Source of the DNA: Pseudidiomarina aestuarii
GTDB lineage: Bacteria; Pseudomonadota; Gammaproteobacteria; Enterobacterales; Alteromonadaceae
DNA length: 60,699 bases
Direction: 5' to 3'
NCBI GenBank assembly: GCA_003030745.1
Contig: PYVG01000005.1
Coordinates: 1 to 60,699 of the forward strand
Shown: one piece after another, positions 1-8,934 of the stretch
How the letters are laid out: every line of letters starts with the position of its first letter
Position numbering within the stretch: position 1 is the stretch's first letter
Notes under the pieces: model-generated
What the model was told of the DNA's origin: nothing
The model's database searches: none
Seen by the model: the letters and a program-made list of their open reading frames with translations, nothing else
Translations under genes and position numbers: made by a program

Positions 1-668
1 CAGGCGAAGTAGCCAAGCCCTGATGCAACAATACCAAGCCAGAGGAGAATGCCCCAGTGCAGGGAGGTTTGCGGCGCTAACTGCAGGTTACCAAACCACA
101 ACGCTGCGAATGCAGTGATGACCGCAGCACCGGCAAAAAATGGTGCGAAGACATGTAATTGATTACGCTCATCTCCTAGTGGTAGGCGTTTGTAGCAGAT
201 TTGACCAGCCGCAAAGCATATATTTGCGGCTTGAATGAGAGCAAAACCGAACCAAAAATCCGAACTGACCGTTTCATAACGAATAATAGCGGCGCCAACT
301 ACGGCCACGGCAGTAGCCAACCACCAGCGCAACGGCAGATGTTGTTTGTTAAAAATAACGTCATCAATGAGGACTACGTAGAGCGGCGTGAAGATAGTAA
401 AGAGCAGTACTTCTGCAACGCTCAAGTACAGAAATGCGTGATACAAAAATAAGTACATGATGCCGATTTGAATCGCACCAATCGCGGCCAGTTGAAGTTG
501 TCGTAGGAGTGGCAGGCGACGCCAGCGATACAATGGCGCGAATACTAGTAATGCGAGTGCCATGCGGATAAAGACGGCGAGATAGCCATCAACGTGGCCA
601 GCGAGAAATTCACCGATGAGTGAAAAGCTTGCTGCCCATAATAGGGTCACAGCCCACAGAATCCACAT
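1..668 (-). CDS. EamA/DMT-family transporter, 3' end outside window
   Basis: I translated the minus strand from the ATG at 668-666; the frame stays open to the window edge, giving about 222 residues of a protein that normally has about 290. It begins MWILWAVTLLWAASFSLIGE and shows successive hydrophobic helices, including a second EamA-like half near residues 135-222. This is the pattern of drug/metabolite transporter superfamily inner-membrane exporters of amino acids or other small metabolites; the substrate cannot be told. The start lies 2 nt after the stop of the upstream AraC-type regulator, so both are probably one transcript and the regulator may control this exporter. The C-terminal helices are not in the window. 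Confidence 0.8.
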   Translation of the reverse strand, partial: MWILWAVTLLWAASFSLIGEFLAGHVDGYLAVFIRMALALLVFAPLYRWRRLPLLRQLQLAAIGAIQIGIMYLFLYHAFLYLSVAEVLLFTIFTPLYVVLIDDVIFNKQHLPLRWWLATAVAVVGAAIIRYETVSSDFWFGFALIQAANICFAAGQICYKRLPLGDERNQLHVFAPFFAGAAVITAFAALWFGNLQLAPQTSLHWGILLWLGIVASGLGYFA

Positions 669-670
669 GG

Positions 671-1564
671 TTAGATGTCCTGTTGTTGATGGGTATCGCG
701 ATAGAATTGAGGCGCAATACCCATGGTTTTTTTAAACAACCGCGAAAAGTAATAGGGATCATCAAAACCAACAGCGGTTGCAATGGTTCGAATGGAGTCG
801 GTTGTGGTATCCAGCAATTGACAGGCTAAATCAATTTTTAATTGATTGAAGTAGCGCATTGGAGCGGTATGCGTCAATGCCTTAAATTTCTTGGCGAAAT
901 GATAGCGTGACAGCCCAGTGAATGCAGCAAAATCATCAAGGCTCAGATCACGATGACAATTGTCACGCATAAAGCGCTCTAACGCTGGGAGCGAGAAACT
1001 ACTTCCTGTGGTTGGTTCGGTTAACAGCGGCAGTTGTGCGAGTAAGTGTTGTAATAGTGTCGCGGCTAAAACCCCGCCAGCAATCGTAAATCGTTGATGC
1101 TGGAGATTGAGTAAGTCAGTGACTAAGGGCAATAGGGTACGCCAATGCTGAATGGACAAAGTTGGCGTAGCAACAGTCAGCCTGAGGTTAGCTAATGCGG
1201 CTTGTGCTGAACTGCCTTGGAAGTGCAGCCAATAGATGCTCCAAGGATTGCTCTCATCAGCGGCATAATGATGCGCAACGTGCTGCGGAATCAAAAGTAA
1301 TTGGCCAGCATTGAGCTCGCCTTGAATGATTTTTTGCTGATGCGTGAGTTGGTAGTGCCCACGCCCCTGATGACAAAATATGAGTAAGTAATCTGAGTGA
1401 GTCTGGCGCGTAGCACTGTGCCCATGTGCTTGCAAATAATGTCCATAAGCAAGCGGGTATAGATGTTTCGTTAGCGGATGTTGGGACAACTGCTGAGTCA
1501 GCTCTAACGGCAGTACGATACGTGAACTACCGGCGGGTAAAGGCCAATTAGAAGGTTGCGACAT
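671..1564 (-). CDS. AraC-family transcriptional regulator
   Basis: A 297-residue protein with an N-terminal cupin-like effector domain (about residues 20-160, including HQGRGHYQLTH and LLLIPQHVAHHYAAD) and a C-terminal double helix-turn-helix of the AraC/XylS class (about residues 190-290, with LSRYHFAKKFKA and FDDPYYFSRLFKKTMGIAP). The layout resembles AraC-type sugar-responsive activators, but the ligand cannot be inferred. It is followed after 2 nt by the EamA transporter, the most likely target by co-location. The ATG at 1564 is the first in-frame start and agrees with the family length. Confidence 0.85.
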   Translation of the reverse strand: MSQPSNWPLPAGSSRIVLPLELTQQLSQHPLTKHLYPLAYGHYLQAHGHSATRQTHSDYLLIFCHQGRGHYQLTHQQKIIQGELNAGQLLLIPQHVAHHYAADESNPWSIYWLHFQGSSAQAALANLRLTVATPTLSIQHWRTLLPLVTDLLNLQHQRFTIAGGVLAATLLQHLLAQLPLLTEPTTGSSFSLPALERFMRDNCHRDLSLDDFAAFTGLSRYHFAKKFKALTHTAPMRYFNQLKIDLACQLLDTTTDSIRTIATAVGFDDPYYFSRLFKKTMGIAPQFYRDTHQQQDI

Positions 1565-1675
1565 GGCGGTTCAAGTACCCAAGGTTGTCAACAAATGATA
1601 CCAATATTGTCCATCATGGTAGCAAGATCGTCAATGTTCATCGAACCCGAAAAATGCTGTAATGCACCCAAGAGC

Positions 1676-1800
1676 GTTGTTCGTTTTTCGTTGCTCGTCC
1701 GCTGCGCTATTCGTCAAAACATACCTGCATTGGCGAATAACGAGCGAAGCGAGTGGACGAACAGTGAACGCAGTGAACGTACGAACAACGAATAACGAAT
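1676..1800. repeat. Intergenic inverted/direct repeat cluster upstream of mmsA
   Basis: The 254-nt spacer between the araC-type gene and mmsA holds related short words in both orientations. GTTGTTCGT at 1676-1684 is the exact reverse complement of ACGAACAAC at 1781-1789. ACGAACAACG is followed by AATAACGAAT, related to GCGAATAACGAG near 1733-1744. GTGAAC recurs within GTGAACGCAGTGAAC near 1764-1778. Transcribed, the block could fold into a long imperfect hairpin. No open frame of interest lies in it, and I see no transposase or target-site duplication. Confidence 0.55.
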
Positions 1801-1818
1801 GACTATGAGGAAGTGAAA

Positions 1819-3315
1819 ATGAAGAAGGTTCCATTATTTATCAACGGTGAATTCGTGCAATCCAAGTCAGACCGCTGGATTGATGTCACGAATCCAGCTA
1901 CTCAGGAAGTCATTGCGCAGGTGCCATGTGCGACTCAGGATGAGATGGATGCAGCGGTAGCTAGCGCGAAGAAAGCCTTTCTGACGTGGAAAGAAGTCCC
2001 TGTTTCCGAGCGTGCGCGAGTGATGATGCGCTATCAAGCGTTATTGAAAGAGCATCACGATGAAATTGCCGAAATTCTAGCTAGCGAAACCGGTAAAACG
2101 TTCGATGACGCGAAAGGCGATGTCTGGCGTGGTATCGAAGTAGTTGAGCACGCTGCGAATATTCCATCACTGTTGATGGGCGAAACGGTTGAAAACGTTG
2201 CCCGTGGTATCGACTCATACAGCTACACGCAGCCGCTTGGCGTGTGCGCAGGTATTACACCTTTTAACTTCCCAGCCATGATTCCGTTGTGGATGTTCCC
2301 ACTGGCGATAGCTTGCGGTAACACCTTTATTTTGAAACCGTCTGAGCAAGATCCACTAACGCCAACGCGTTTGGTCGAGCTGTTTGAGCAAGCTGGCGCG
2401 CCGAAGGGCGTCTTACAAGTGTTGCATGGCGGTAAAGATCAAGTCGACTTTATTCTGGATGAGCCAGCGGTTCGTGCGATTTCTTTCGTGGGCTCCGTTG
2501 CGGTGGGTCAATACATTTATCGCCGTGGTACCGAGAATATGAAACGCGTACAAGCGTTTGCTGGCGCGAAAAACCATTGTGTGATTATGCCTGATGCGAA
2601 TAAGAGCCAAGTGATCAGTAACATCGTTGGTGCTTCTGTCGGAGCTGCTGGACAGCGTTGTATGGCCATTTCTGTTGCCGTATTTGTCGGCGCCGCGAAA
2701 GAGTGGATCCCGGAAATCGCTGTTGAGCTCGCTAAGGTTAAACCAGGTGGTTGGAATGACAAAGATGCTGCTTATGGTCCGTTGATCAGTCCGCAAGCCA
2801 AGCAACGCGTTGAAAACTTTATTACGCAGGGCCAGAAAGAAGGCGCTGAACTGCTCGTTGATGGTCGCAATTGCCAAGTTGAAGGTTTCCCGAATGGCAA
2901 CTGGGTCGGTCCAACCATGTTCTCTAAAGTCACGACCGATATGGAAATCTATAAGAATGAGATTTTCGGTCCAGTGTTGTGTGCAACCGAAGTGGATACA
3001 TTGGAAGATGCATTGAAATTAGTCAACGCCAACCCATACGGTAACGGCACGTCGATCTTTACCGCAAGCGGTGCTGCTGCGCGTAAATATCAACATGAAG
3101 TAGAAGTGGGTCAGGTTGGTATCAATATTCCGATTCCGGTACCACTGCCATTCTTCTCGTTCACGGGTTGGAAAGGTTCGTTCTTCGGTGACTTGCATGC
3201 TTATGGTAAGCAAGCAGTGCGTTTCTACTCAGAGACCAAAACGATCACTGCCCGTTGGTTTGAAAGCGATATCGCTGATGCCAATGGCCCGAATATGACG
3301 ATTCATCTGAAGTAA
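1819..3315 (+). CDS. mmsA: Methylmalonate-semialdehyde dehydrogenase (CoA-acylating)
   Basis: It oxidatively decarboxylates methylmalonate (and malonate) semialdehyde to propionyl-CoA (acetyl-CoA) with NAD and CoA, the last step of valine catabolism. The protein has 498 residues and the ALDH fold: [18 protein letters not shown] in the cofactor domain, [15 protein letters not shown], and the catalytic cysteine in GQRCM at about residue 281. A GTG at 1813 is in frame, but the ATG at 1819 is preferred because GAGGAA (1807-1812) sits 6 nt upstream. It is the first gene of a five-gene plus-strand operon whose other members supply the earlier valine steps, which supports MmsA over other ALDHs. Confidence 0.95.
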   Translation: MKKVPLFINGEFVQSKSDRWIDVTNPATQEVIAQVPCATQDEMDAAVASAKKAFLTWKEVPVSERARVMMRYQALLKEHHDEIAEILASETGKTFDDAKGDVWRGIEVVEHAANIPSLLMGETVENVARGIDSYSYTQPLGVCAGITPFNFPAMIPLWMFPLAIACGNTFILKPSEQDPLTPTRLVELFEQAGAPKGVLQVLHGGKDQVDFILDEPAVRAISFVGSVAVGQYIYRRGTENMKRVQAFAGAKNHCVIMPDANKSQVISNIVGASVGAAGQRCMAISVAVFVGAAKEWIPEIAVELAKVKPGGWNDKDAAYGPLISPQAKQRVENFITQGQKEGAELLVDGRNCQVEGFPNGNWVGPTMFSKVTTDMEIYKNEIFGPVLCATEVDTLEDALKLVNANPYGNGTSIFTASGAAARKYQHEVEVGQVGINIPIPVPLPFFSFTGWKGSFFGDLHAYGKQAVRFYSETKTITARWFESDIADANGPNMTIHLK

Positions 3316-3331
3316 GGTTAAAGGTGTCGCT

Positions 3332-4489
3332 ATGAATTTTAATTTAACGGATGACCAACAAGCGTTTGTGGATACAGCTCGCGCGTTTGCAGACAAAGAA
3401 ATGGCGCCTTTTGCCGCAAAATGGGATGAGGAAGCGCATTTCCCAATTGAAGTATTCCGCAAAGCCGGTGAAATGGGCTTTATGGGGATGTATACGCCGG
3501 AATCCGCAGGTGGTTTTGGCATGAGCCGGTTGGACTCTGCGCTGATTTTTGAGCAACTCGCCATGGGTTGTACTGCAACCACTGCCATGATGACCATCCA
3601 TAACATGGTTGCTTGGATGATTGGTTCATTTGGTACCGAGTCTGTCATTGAAGAGTGGGTTCCAGAACTGGTGACCGGTGAAAAATTAGGTTCGTATTGT
3701 TTGACTGAACCTGGTTCAGGTTCTGATGCCGCGAGCTTGCGCACCAGTGCGAAGAAATATGGTGATGACTACATTCTGAATGGTTCGAAGATGTTCATCT
3801 CGGGTGCGGGTAGCACCGATGTGCTGGTGGTCATGGCCCGTACTGGCGAAGCTGGACCTAAAGGCGTTTCTGCGTTTGTAGTCCCAGCCAACGCTGAAGG
3901 TATCCATTACGGCAAGAAAGAAGACAAGATGGGTTGGAATGCCCAACCGACACGTCTGATTACTTTCGAAGATGTACGTATTCCTGCGGCTAACTTGCTC
4001 GGTAAAGAAGGCGAAGGCTTTAAGTTTGCCATGATGGGACTCGATGGTGGTCGAATTAACATCGCCGTGTGTTCTATTGGTACCGCCCAAGCCGCACTGG
4101 AAACAGCGCGTGATTATATGTTGGAACGGAAGCAGTTTGGCCAAGCGTTGGGTCAATTCCAAGCGCTGCAGTTCAAACTAGCAGACATGGCAACCGAGTT
4201 GGTTGCTGCACGGCAGATGGTGCGGTTGGCTGCATTTAAAGTGGATACGGATGATGCAGATAAGACCACTTACTGTGCCATGGCAAAACGCTTTGCTACC
4301 GATGTCGGTTTTACTGTGTGTAACGAAGCGCTCCAAATTCATGGTGGTTATGGCTACATCAAAGAATATCCGTTAGAGCGTCATGTTCGAGATGTTCGCG
4401 TTCATCAGATTCTAGAAGGTACGAATGAGATCATGCGGGTGATTATCGGTCGCCGGTTATTAGCTGATCTGGATCGTGCCATCCTCTAA
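3332..4489 (+). CDS. Acyl-CoA dehydrogenase, probable isobutyryl-CoA dehydrogenase
   Basis: A 385-residue FAD-dependent acyl-CoA dehydrogenase with the usual N-terminal helical, middle beta and C-terminal helical domains. The signatures YCLTEPGSGSDAASLRTSA (about residues 125-143) and QIHGGYGYIKEYPLERHVRD are present. The catalytic glutamate is expected in LEGTNEI at about residue 362. In this operon, between mmsA and a 3-hydroxyisobutyryl-CoA hydrolase, the likely substrate is isobutyryl-CoA (to methacrylyl-CoA) and perhaps 2-methylbutyryl-CoA. The substrate assignment is by context; the enzyme class is clear. It starts 16 nt after mmsA and ends 9 nt before the next gene. Confidence 0.9.
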   Translation: MNFNLTDDQQAFVDTARAFADKEMAPFAAKWDEEAHFPIEVFRKAGEMGFMGMYTPESAGGFGMSRLDSALIFEQLAMGCTATTAMMTIHNMVAWMIGSFGTESVIEEWVPELVTGEKLGSYCLTEPGSGSDAASLRTSAKKYGDDYILNGSKMFISGAGSTDVLVVMARTGEAGPKGVSAFVVPANAEGIHYGKKEDKMGWNAQPTRLITFEDVRIPAANLLGKEGEGFKFAMMGLDGGRINIAVCSIGTAQAALETARDYMLERKQFGQALGQFQALQFKLADMATELVAARQMVRLAAFKVDTDDADKTTYCAMAKRFATDVGFTVCNEALQIHGGYGYIKEYPLERHVRDVRVHQILEGTNEIMRVIIGRRLLADLDRAIL

Positions 4490-4498
4490 GGAGTAAGC

Positions 4499-5617
4499 AT
4501 GTCAGACGTGGTGCTATTTGAAGAACTACAAACGCCGAGTGGATTCAAGCTCGGCGTTGCCACATTAAATTCCGAGAAGTCACTCAATGCGTTGAGTCTA
4601 GATATGATTCAGCGGTTACAGCCACAACTCGACGCTTGGGCTGCCGCTGACGATATTGCAGCAGTATTCTTGCAAGGCGCGGGTGAAAAAGCGTTCTGCG
4701 CAGGTGGCGACATTGTTGCTATGTATCGTGCGATGGAAGCCAAACCCGGTGTTTTGGTTGATGAAGTTGCTGACTTTTTCGGGCAAGAATATCGATTAGA
4801 TTACACCATCCAAACCTATCCAAAGCCTTTTATTATCTGGGGCCACGGTATTGTTATGGGTGGTGGTATGGGCTTGATGAATGGCGGTAGCCATCGCATT
4901 GTTACCGAACGTTCATTGCTGGCTATGCCGGAAATCACGATTGGCTTGTACCCCGATGTGGGTGCCACTTACTTCTTGAACAAAATGCCGGCAGGTTGTG
5001 GCTTATTTTTAGGAATGACGGGTGCGCACATCAATGCTACTGACGCGTTGTTTTTGAATTTAGCTGATCACTTTGTCAGTAGCTCACACAAGAGCACTGT
5101 CATCGAGTCGTTGTTGGCGTTGCCATGGTCGAATTCAGCCGCTGCCAACCGTACGCAAGTGAGTGAACTGCTTGCTGGATTCACACCAGCGGCGGAACAA
5201 CAGCCGCCAGCAGCTCAGGTTGAGCCACATCTCGAAGTGATTCAGCGGGTCACCACCGGAGCGGAAGCAGCGGATGTGGTGGCTTCTATTACGCAAGAGC
5301 CAAGCACCGATGGTTGGTTTCAGCGTGCGCAGAAGACGCTTGCTGGAGGCTGCCCGATGACTGCGCACATCGTGTTCAATCAGTTACAGCATGGCGCTGA
5401 TTTGAACCTCGCAGATTGCTTCCGGATGGAATTAACCTTATCCGTCCAATGTTGTACCCGCGGTGATTTCCGTGAAGGTATTCGCGCATTATTGATCGAC
5501 AAAGACAAACAACCACGCTGGCAACACGACTCGGTGGCTGCTGTCGATGCGGAAGAAGTGGATGCATTTTTCACCTCGCCCTGGGCTGCAGCGGAACATC
5601 CACTGCGAGATTTATGA
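4499..5617 (+). CDS. 3-hydroxyisobutyryl-CoA hydrolase (enoyl-CoA hydratase/isomerase superfamily)
   Basis: A 372-residue crotonase-fold protein of the long ECH_2 type, distinct from about 260-residue enoyl-CoA hydratases. Visible motifs are EKAFCAGGDIVAMYRAM (about residues 63-79), the oxyanion-hole segment GHGIVMGGGMGLMNGG and MPEITIGLYPDVGATYFL, with the Glu and Asp typical of HIBYL-CoA hydrolases. It should cleave 3-hydroxyisobutyryl-CoA to free 3-hydroxyisobutyrate, the substrate of the MmsB encoded 59 nt downstream. The start has GGAG (4490-4493) just upstream. A separate enoyl-CoA hydratase gene, often found beside it in related operons, is absent here. Confidence 0.9.
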   Translation: MSDVVLFEELQTPSGFKLGVATLNSEKSLNALSLDMIQRLQPQLDAWAAADDIAAVFLQGAGEKAFCAGGDIVAMYRAMEAKPGVLVDEVADFFGQEYRLDYTIQTYPKPFIIWGHGIVMGGGMGLMNGGSHRIVTERSLLAMPEITIGLYPDVGATYFLNKMPAGCGLFLGMTGAHINATDALFLNLADHFVSSSHKSTVIESLLALPWSNSAAANRTQVSELLAGFTPAAEQQPPAAQVEPHLEVIQRVTTGAEAADVVASITQEPSTDGWFQRAQKTLAGGCPMTAHIVFNQLQHGADLNLADCFRMELTLSVQCCTRGDFREGIRALLIDKDKQPRWQHDSVAAVDAEEVDAFFTSPWAAAEHPLRDL

Positions 5618-5676
5618 GCATAAGCTAATGCTTAGTTGCCTGCTGTAATTGGAAGCATAACGAATTCGGAGGAGCT

Positions 5677-6570
5677 ATGGCTCAGATTGGATTTATCGGA
5701 CTAGGGAATATGGGCGGCCCCATGGCTGCGAACTTAGCGAAAGCCGGTCATCAGGTGACGGTTTTTGATCTCAGTGCAGATGCACTCAAAGTGGCTGCCG
5801 AGCAAGGCTGTCAGGTTGCCAGCAGTACGCAAGCCGTTGCTGACGCAGCTGACTTTGTGATCAGCATGCTGCCTGCAGATAAGCATGTTCAAGGGGTTTA
5901 TCTCGGCGAGCAGGGGTTGATACACAGTCTCAGCAAAAGCACCGTGGTGATCGATTGTAGTACGATTGCAGCGGAAACCGCACGACACGTGGGCGCAGAG
6001 CTTGGCAAACAAGGCATTACCTTCATTGATGCGCCCGTTTCAGGCGGCGTTGGTGGTGCCATCGCAGGCACGTTGACCTTCATTTGTGGGGGTAGCGAAG
6101 CGGCTGTTGAGCAAGCTCGCTCTATTCTGAATGACATGGGCAAAAATGTATTCCGTGCAGGTGATATTGGTGCCGGACAAGTGGCGAAGATCTGCAATAA
6201 CATGCTGCTGTCGGTGCTGATGGTAGGTACGTCGGAAGCCCTGCAATTGGGTATCGCTCATGGTTTGGATCCAAAAGTCATGTCGGAAATCATGTTGCAA
6301 AGCTCAGGTCGAAACTGGACTTTAGAAGTATATAATCCGTGCCCCGATATCATGGATAATGTGCCTTCCAGTAAAGGCTATCAAGGTGGCTTTTTAGTTG
6401 ACCTGATGAGCAAAGATCTCGGGCTGGCGCAACAAGCGGCATTAGCCAGTGGTGCGAGTACACCGATGGGATCATTGACGTTGAATTTGTACCGCAGTTG
6501 GGCGCAGTTGGGACATGGTCGCGAAGACTTTTCCAGCATCTTCAATTACGTGAAACCACAAACGAAATAA
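5677..6570 (+). CDS. mmsB: 3-hydroxyisobutyrate dehydrogenase
   Basis: NAD-dependent oxidation of 3-hydroxyisobutyrate to methylmalonate semialdehyde. The 297-residue protein starts with the Rossmann motif GFIGLGNMGGPMA (about residues 4-16), contains the substrate-binding DAPVSGGVGGA near residue 117 and the catalytic lysine segment GQVAKICNNMLL near residue 170, all standard for the beta-hydroxyacid dehydrogenase family. A strong Shine-Dalgarno (GGAGGA) precedes the ATG at 5677. Its product is the substrate of MmsA, encoded first in the operon. Confidence 0.95.
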   Translation: MAQIGFIGLGNMGGPMAANLAKAGHQVTVFDLSADALKVAAEQGCQVASSTQAVADAADFVISMLPADKHVQGVYLGEQGLIHSLSKSTVVIDCSTIAAETARHVGAELGKQGITFIDAPVSGGVGGAIAGTLTFICGGSEAAVEQARSILNDMGKNVFRAGDIGAGQVAKICNNMLLSVLMVGTSEALQLGIAHGLDPKVMSEIMLQSSGRNWTLEVYNPCPDIMDNVPSSKGYQGGFLVDLMSKDLGLAQQAALASGASTPMGSLTLNLYRSWAQLGHGREDFSSIFNYVKPQTK

Positions 6571-6580
6571 CGAGAACAGC

Positions 6581-7345
6581 ATGCAAATTAAAGACAGTAC
6601 GATAGTCATTACCGGTGGCGCTCAGGGTCTTGGGCGCGCAATGGCCGAACATTTCGCCAAAGATGGCGCACAATTAGCGTTGATTGACATGAATGCCGAG
6701 ACCCTCGACGAAGCTGCGAATGCGTGTCGTGAGTTGGGTGCTAGTGTCGTGCGTGGTTATGTGATGAATGTCACTGATGAAGCCGCAGTTGAGGCGACCT
6801 TTAACGATATCGCTGCTGATTTTGATGGTATCGATGTACTTATCAATAACGCAGGTATTTTGCGCGATGGTTTGCTGATCAAATGCAAAGATGGCGAAAT
6901 TACGCAGAAAATGCCACTACAACAATTTCAGTCGGTTTTAGACGTGAATCTGACCGGAACTTTTCTCTGTGGTCGTGAAGCTTCCGCGCACATGGCGAAG
7001 GCTGGCAAAGGTGGCGTAATAATCAATATCTCGAGCGTTGCTCGCGCTGGTAATATGGGGCAGACCAATTACGCTGCAACCAAAGCCGGTGTGGTAGCGA
7101 TGACCGTGACATGGGCACGTGAACTGGGACGGTTTGGTATTCGTTGTGGTGCTATTGCGCCGGGCTTTATTGAAACGCCAATGACCGCCGCGATGAAGCC
7201 AGAAGCCATTGAGCGCGCACTCAGCATGGTGCCATTGCGTCGTTGGGGGCAGCCGGATGAAATTGCACACAGTGCTCGCTACATCATAGAAAATGACTTC
7301 TTCAGTGGTCGTGTGGTAGAAATAGATGGTGGTGTACGACTGTAA
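6581..7345 (+). CDS. Short-chain dehydrogenase/reductase of the valine operon
   Basis: A 254-residue classical SDR: cofactor motif TGGAQGLG (residues 11-18), NNAG near residue 90, catalytic Ser in ISSVARAG, and Tyr164/Lys168 in YAATK. FabG-like reductases of this kind often close branched-chain catabolic operons in marine gammaproteobacteria, and a 3-hydroxyacyl-CoA (for instance 3-hydroxy-2-methylacyl-CoA) oxidoreductase role is plausible but not shown by sequence. It follows mmsB by 10 nt, so it is surely co-transcribed, and precedes the LysR-type gene by only 9 nt. Confidence 0.85.
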   Translation: MQIKDSTIVITGGAQGLGRAMAEHFAKDGAQLALIDMNAETLDEAANACRELGASVVRGYVMNVTDEAAVEATFNDIAADFDGIDVLINNAGILRDGLLIKCKDGEITQKMPLQQFQSVLDVNLTGTFLCGREASAHMAKAGKGGVIINISSVARAGNMGQTNYAATKAGVVAMTVTWARELGRFGIRCGAIAPGFIETPMTAAMKPEAIERALSMVPLRRWGQPDEIAHSARYIIENDFFSGRVVEIDGGVRL

Positions 7346-7354
7346 TAGGAACTC

Positions 7355-8254
7355 ATGCGAAAATTACCCCCACTGAATGCGTTAAAGTCGTTTGAAGCGG
7401 CGGCACGGCATTTGAGTTTTACTCGTGCTGCCGATGAACTTTTCGTGACGCAGGCAGCTGTGAGTCATCAGGTGAAAGCACTGGAAGACTTTCTGGGGGT
7501 AAAGCTCTTTCTCCGCCGGAATCGCTCCTTGCTGTTGACTACGGAAGGGCAAACCTATTACCTCGAACTAAAAGAAATCTTTAATCACTTACTGCAAGCC
7601 ACAGAGCGCTTGAAGAATGCGAGTGAGCGCGGCTCGTTAACAATTTCACTTCCTCCGAGTTTTGCTATTTTGTGGTTTGTCCCACGCCTTAGTCGATTTC
7701 GAGAGGCCTGTCCAGATATCGATGTTCGTATTCGTGCCGTTGATGAAGTGGATGGCTCGCTAACCGATGACGTCGATGTCGCTATCTACTACGGTGCTGG
7801 TAAGTGGCCTGGATTGAAAGCCTACAAGCTACATAATGAGTATCTTCTACCTGTCTGTTCGCCATTGCTCTTAAACAGTAATAAGCCCCTGCGCGAACCG
7901 GCCGATCTGCTAAATCATACCTTGTTGCATGATGAAACCCGTAATGCGTGGAAAGATTGGTTTAAGTTGGTTGGCATTGATAAGAATAAAGGGGATAACG
8001 GGCCGATATTCAGTCATTCCAACCTCGCCCTCAAAGCAGCTGTGCATGGGCAAGGCATTGCACTCGCGAATAATGTCTTGGTCAAACCAGAAATTGACGC
8101 GGGACACCTCGTCCAAATTTTTCCGGAAGCTTTACCACGTTTAAAATCTTTTTACCTTGTATGCCGTGATTCTCAAGCAGAAGTCGGTAAAATTGCGACA
8201 TTCCGTAATTGGTTATTGAGTGTGGTCGAAGAGGAAGAGGATGCTTACGAATAA
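7355..8254 (+). CDS. gcvA: LysR-family regulator, GcvA type
   Basis: A 299-residue LysR-type regulator. The N-terminal winged HTH (residues 1-65: LPPLNALKSFEAAARHLSFT, then AADELFVTQAAVSHQVKALE) is nearly the GcvA signature, followed by a periplasmic-binding-like effector domain. GcvA of E. coli controls the glycine cleavage genes, and its gene lies near rlmM, as here. GGAA precedes the ATG by a few bases. Because it starts 9 nt after the SDR gene it may also be expressed by read-through from the valine operon. Glycine-cleavage control versus control of the adjacent valine genes cannot be decided from this window. Confidence 0.8.
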   Translation: MRKLPPLNALKSFEAAARHLSFTRAADELFVTQAAVSHQVKALEDFLGVKLFLRRNRSLLLTTEGQTYYLELKEIFNHLLQATERLKNASERGSLTISLPPSFAILWFVPRLSRFREACPDIDVRIRAVDEVDGSLTDDVDVAIYYGAGKWPGLKAYKLHNEYLLPVCSPLLLNSNKPLREPADLLNHTLLHDETRNAWKDWFKLVGIDKNKGDNGPIFSHSNLALKAAVHGQGIALANNVLVKPEIDAGHLVQIFPEALPRLKSFYLVCRDSQAEVGKIATFRNWLLSVVEEEEDAYE

Positions 8255-8266
8255 CGGTCAGCAAGC

Positions 8267-8926
8267 ATGACAGCGGCGACTGGACAACGAGTCGCTATTC
8301 AACGCGATAACTTGGATGGTCGTTTTCGAGTGGTTTTTGCACACGGTGCAGGTGCCGGTCTGCAGAGTGACTTCATGCAATTTTTTGCGTTAGGTCTGGC
8401 ATTGCATGACATCGAAGTGGTCCGCTTTAATTTTCCCTATTGGCAACAGTTCATGGATACCGGCAAGCGCCGACCCCCGAATCGGATGCCAGAACTTGAA
8501 CATTGCATGCTCACGGTGTGCCATCAATTTAACGACGACAAACCTCTCATTGTGATGGGAAAGTCGATGGGTGCACGCGTTGCATTTCGAATTGCCGACG
8601 CGGTGCAGGCACATGCTGCTATTGCATTGGGTTATCCATTTCACCCGCAAGGCAAGCCGGCCAAACTTCGGCTCGATGATTTACACAATCACTGTTCACA
8701 GAATTTAATTATTCAAGGCGACCGCGATCCATTTGGTAAGCCTGATGAAGTGAAGAGCTACACTTTACCCAAGAATATCCAGTTAGCCTGGCTGGATTCC
8801 GGTGATCACAGTTTTGTCCCAACCAAGCGCAGCGGTTTCGAAAAATCGCAGTTGTGGCAAGCAGCCATCGACCGCTGCGTGCGACTCGTGCATAATAGCG
8901 CCCCTTTGCAAACATCGAATGAGTGA
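8267..8926 (+). CDS. Alpha/beta-family hydrolase (KANL3/Tex30-like)
   Basis: A 219-residue alpha/beta hydrolase of the small COG3571 type. It shows FAHGAGAGLQSDFM near the N-terminus (oxyanion strand), the nucleophile elbow GKSMGARVA (about residues 100-108), an acid-bearing IIQGDRDPFGK and a final histidine in LDSGDHSFVP, so the triad appears intact. The substrate is unknown. It sits between gcvA and rlmM, where many gammaproteobacteria carry a small membrane protein gene instead, and runs up to the rlmM start, so the two are probably translationally coupled. Confidence 0.75.
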   Translation: MTAATGQRVAIQRDNLDGRFRVVFAHGAGAGLQSDFMQFFALGLALHDIEVVRFNFPYWQQFMDTGKRRPPNRMPELEHCMLTVCHQFNDDKPLIVMGKSMGARVAFRIADAVQAHAAIALGYPFHPQGKPAKLRLDDLHNHCSQNLIIQGDRDPFGKPDEVKSYTLPKNIQLAWLDSGDHSFVPTKRSGFEKSQLWQAAIDRCVRLVHNSAPLQTSNE

Positions 8927-8934
8927 ATTTAGGT

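Noticed and set aside
1676..1800. The inverted repeats as ends of an insertion sequence
   Set aside because: There is no transposase frame between or near them, no target duplication, and the words are short and repeated more than twice.
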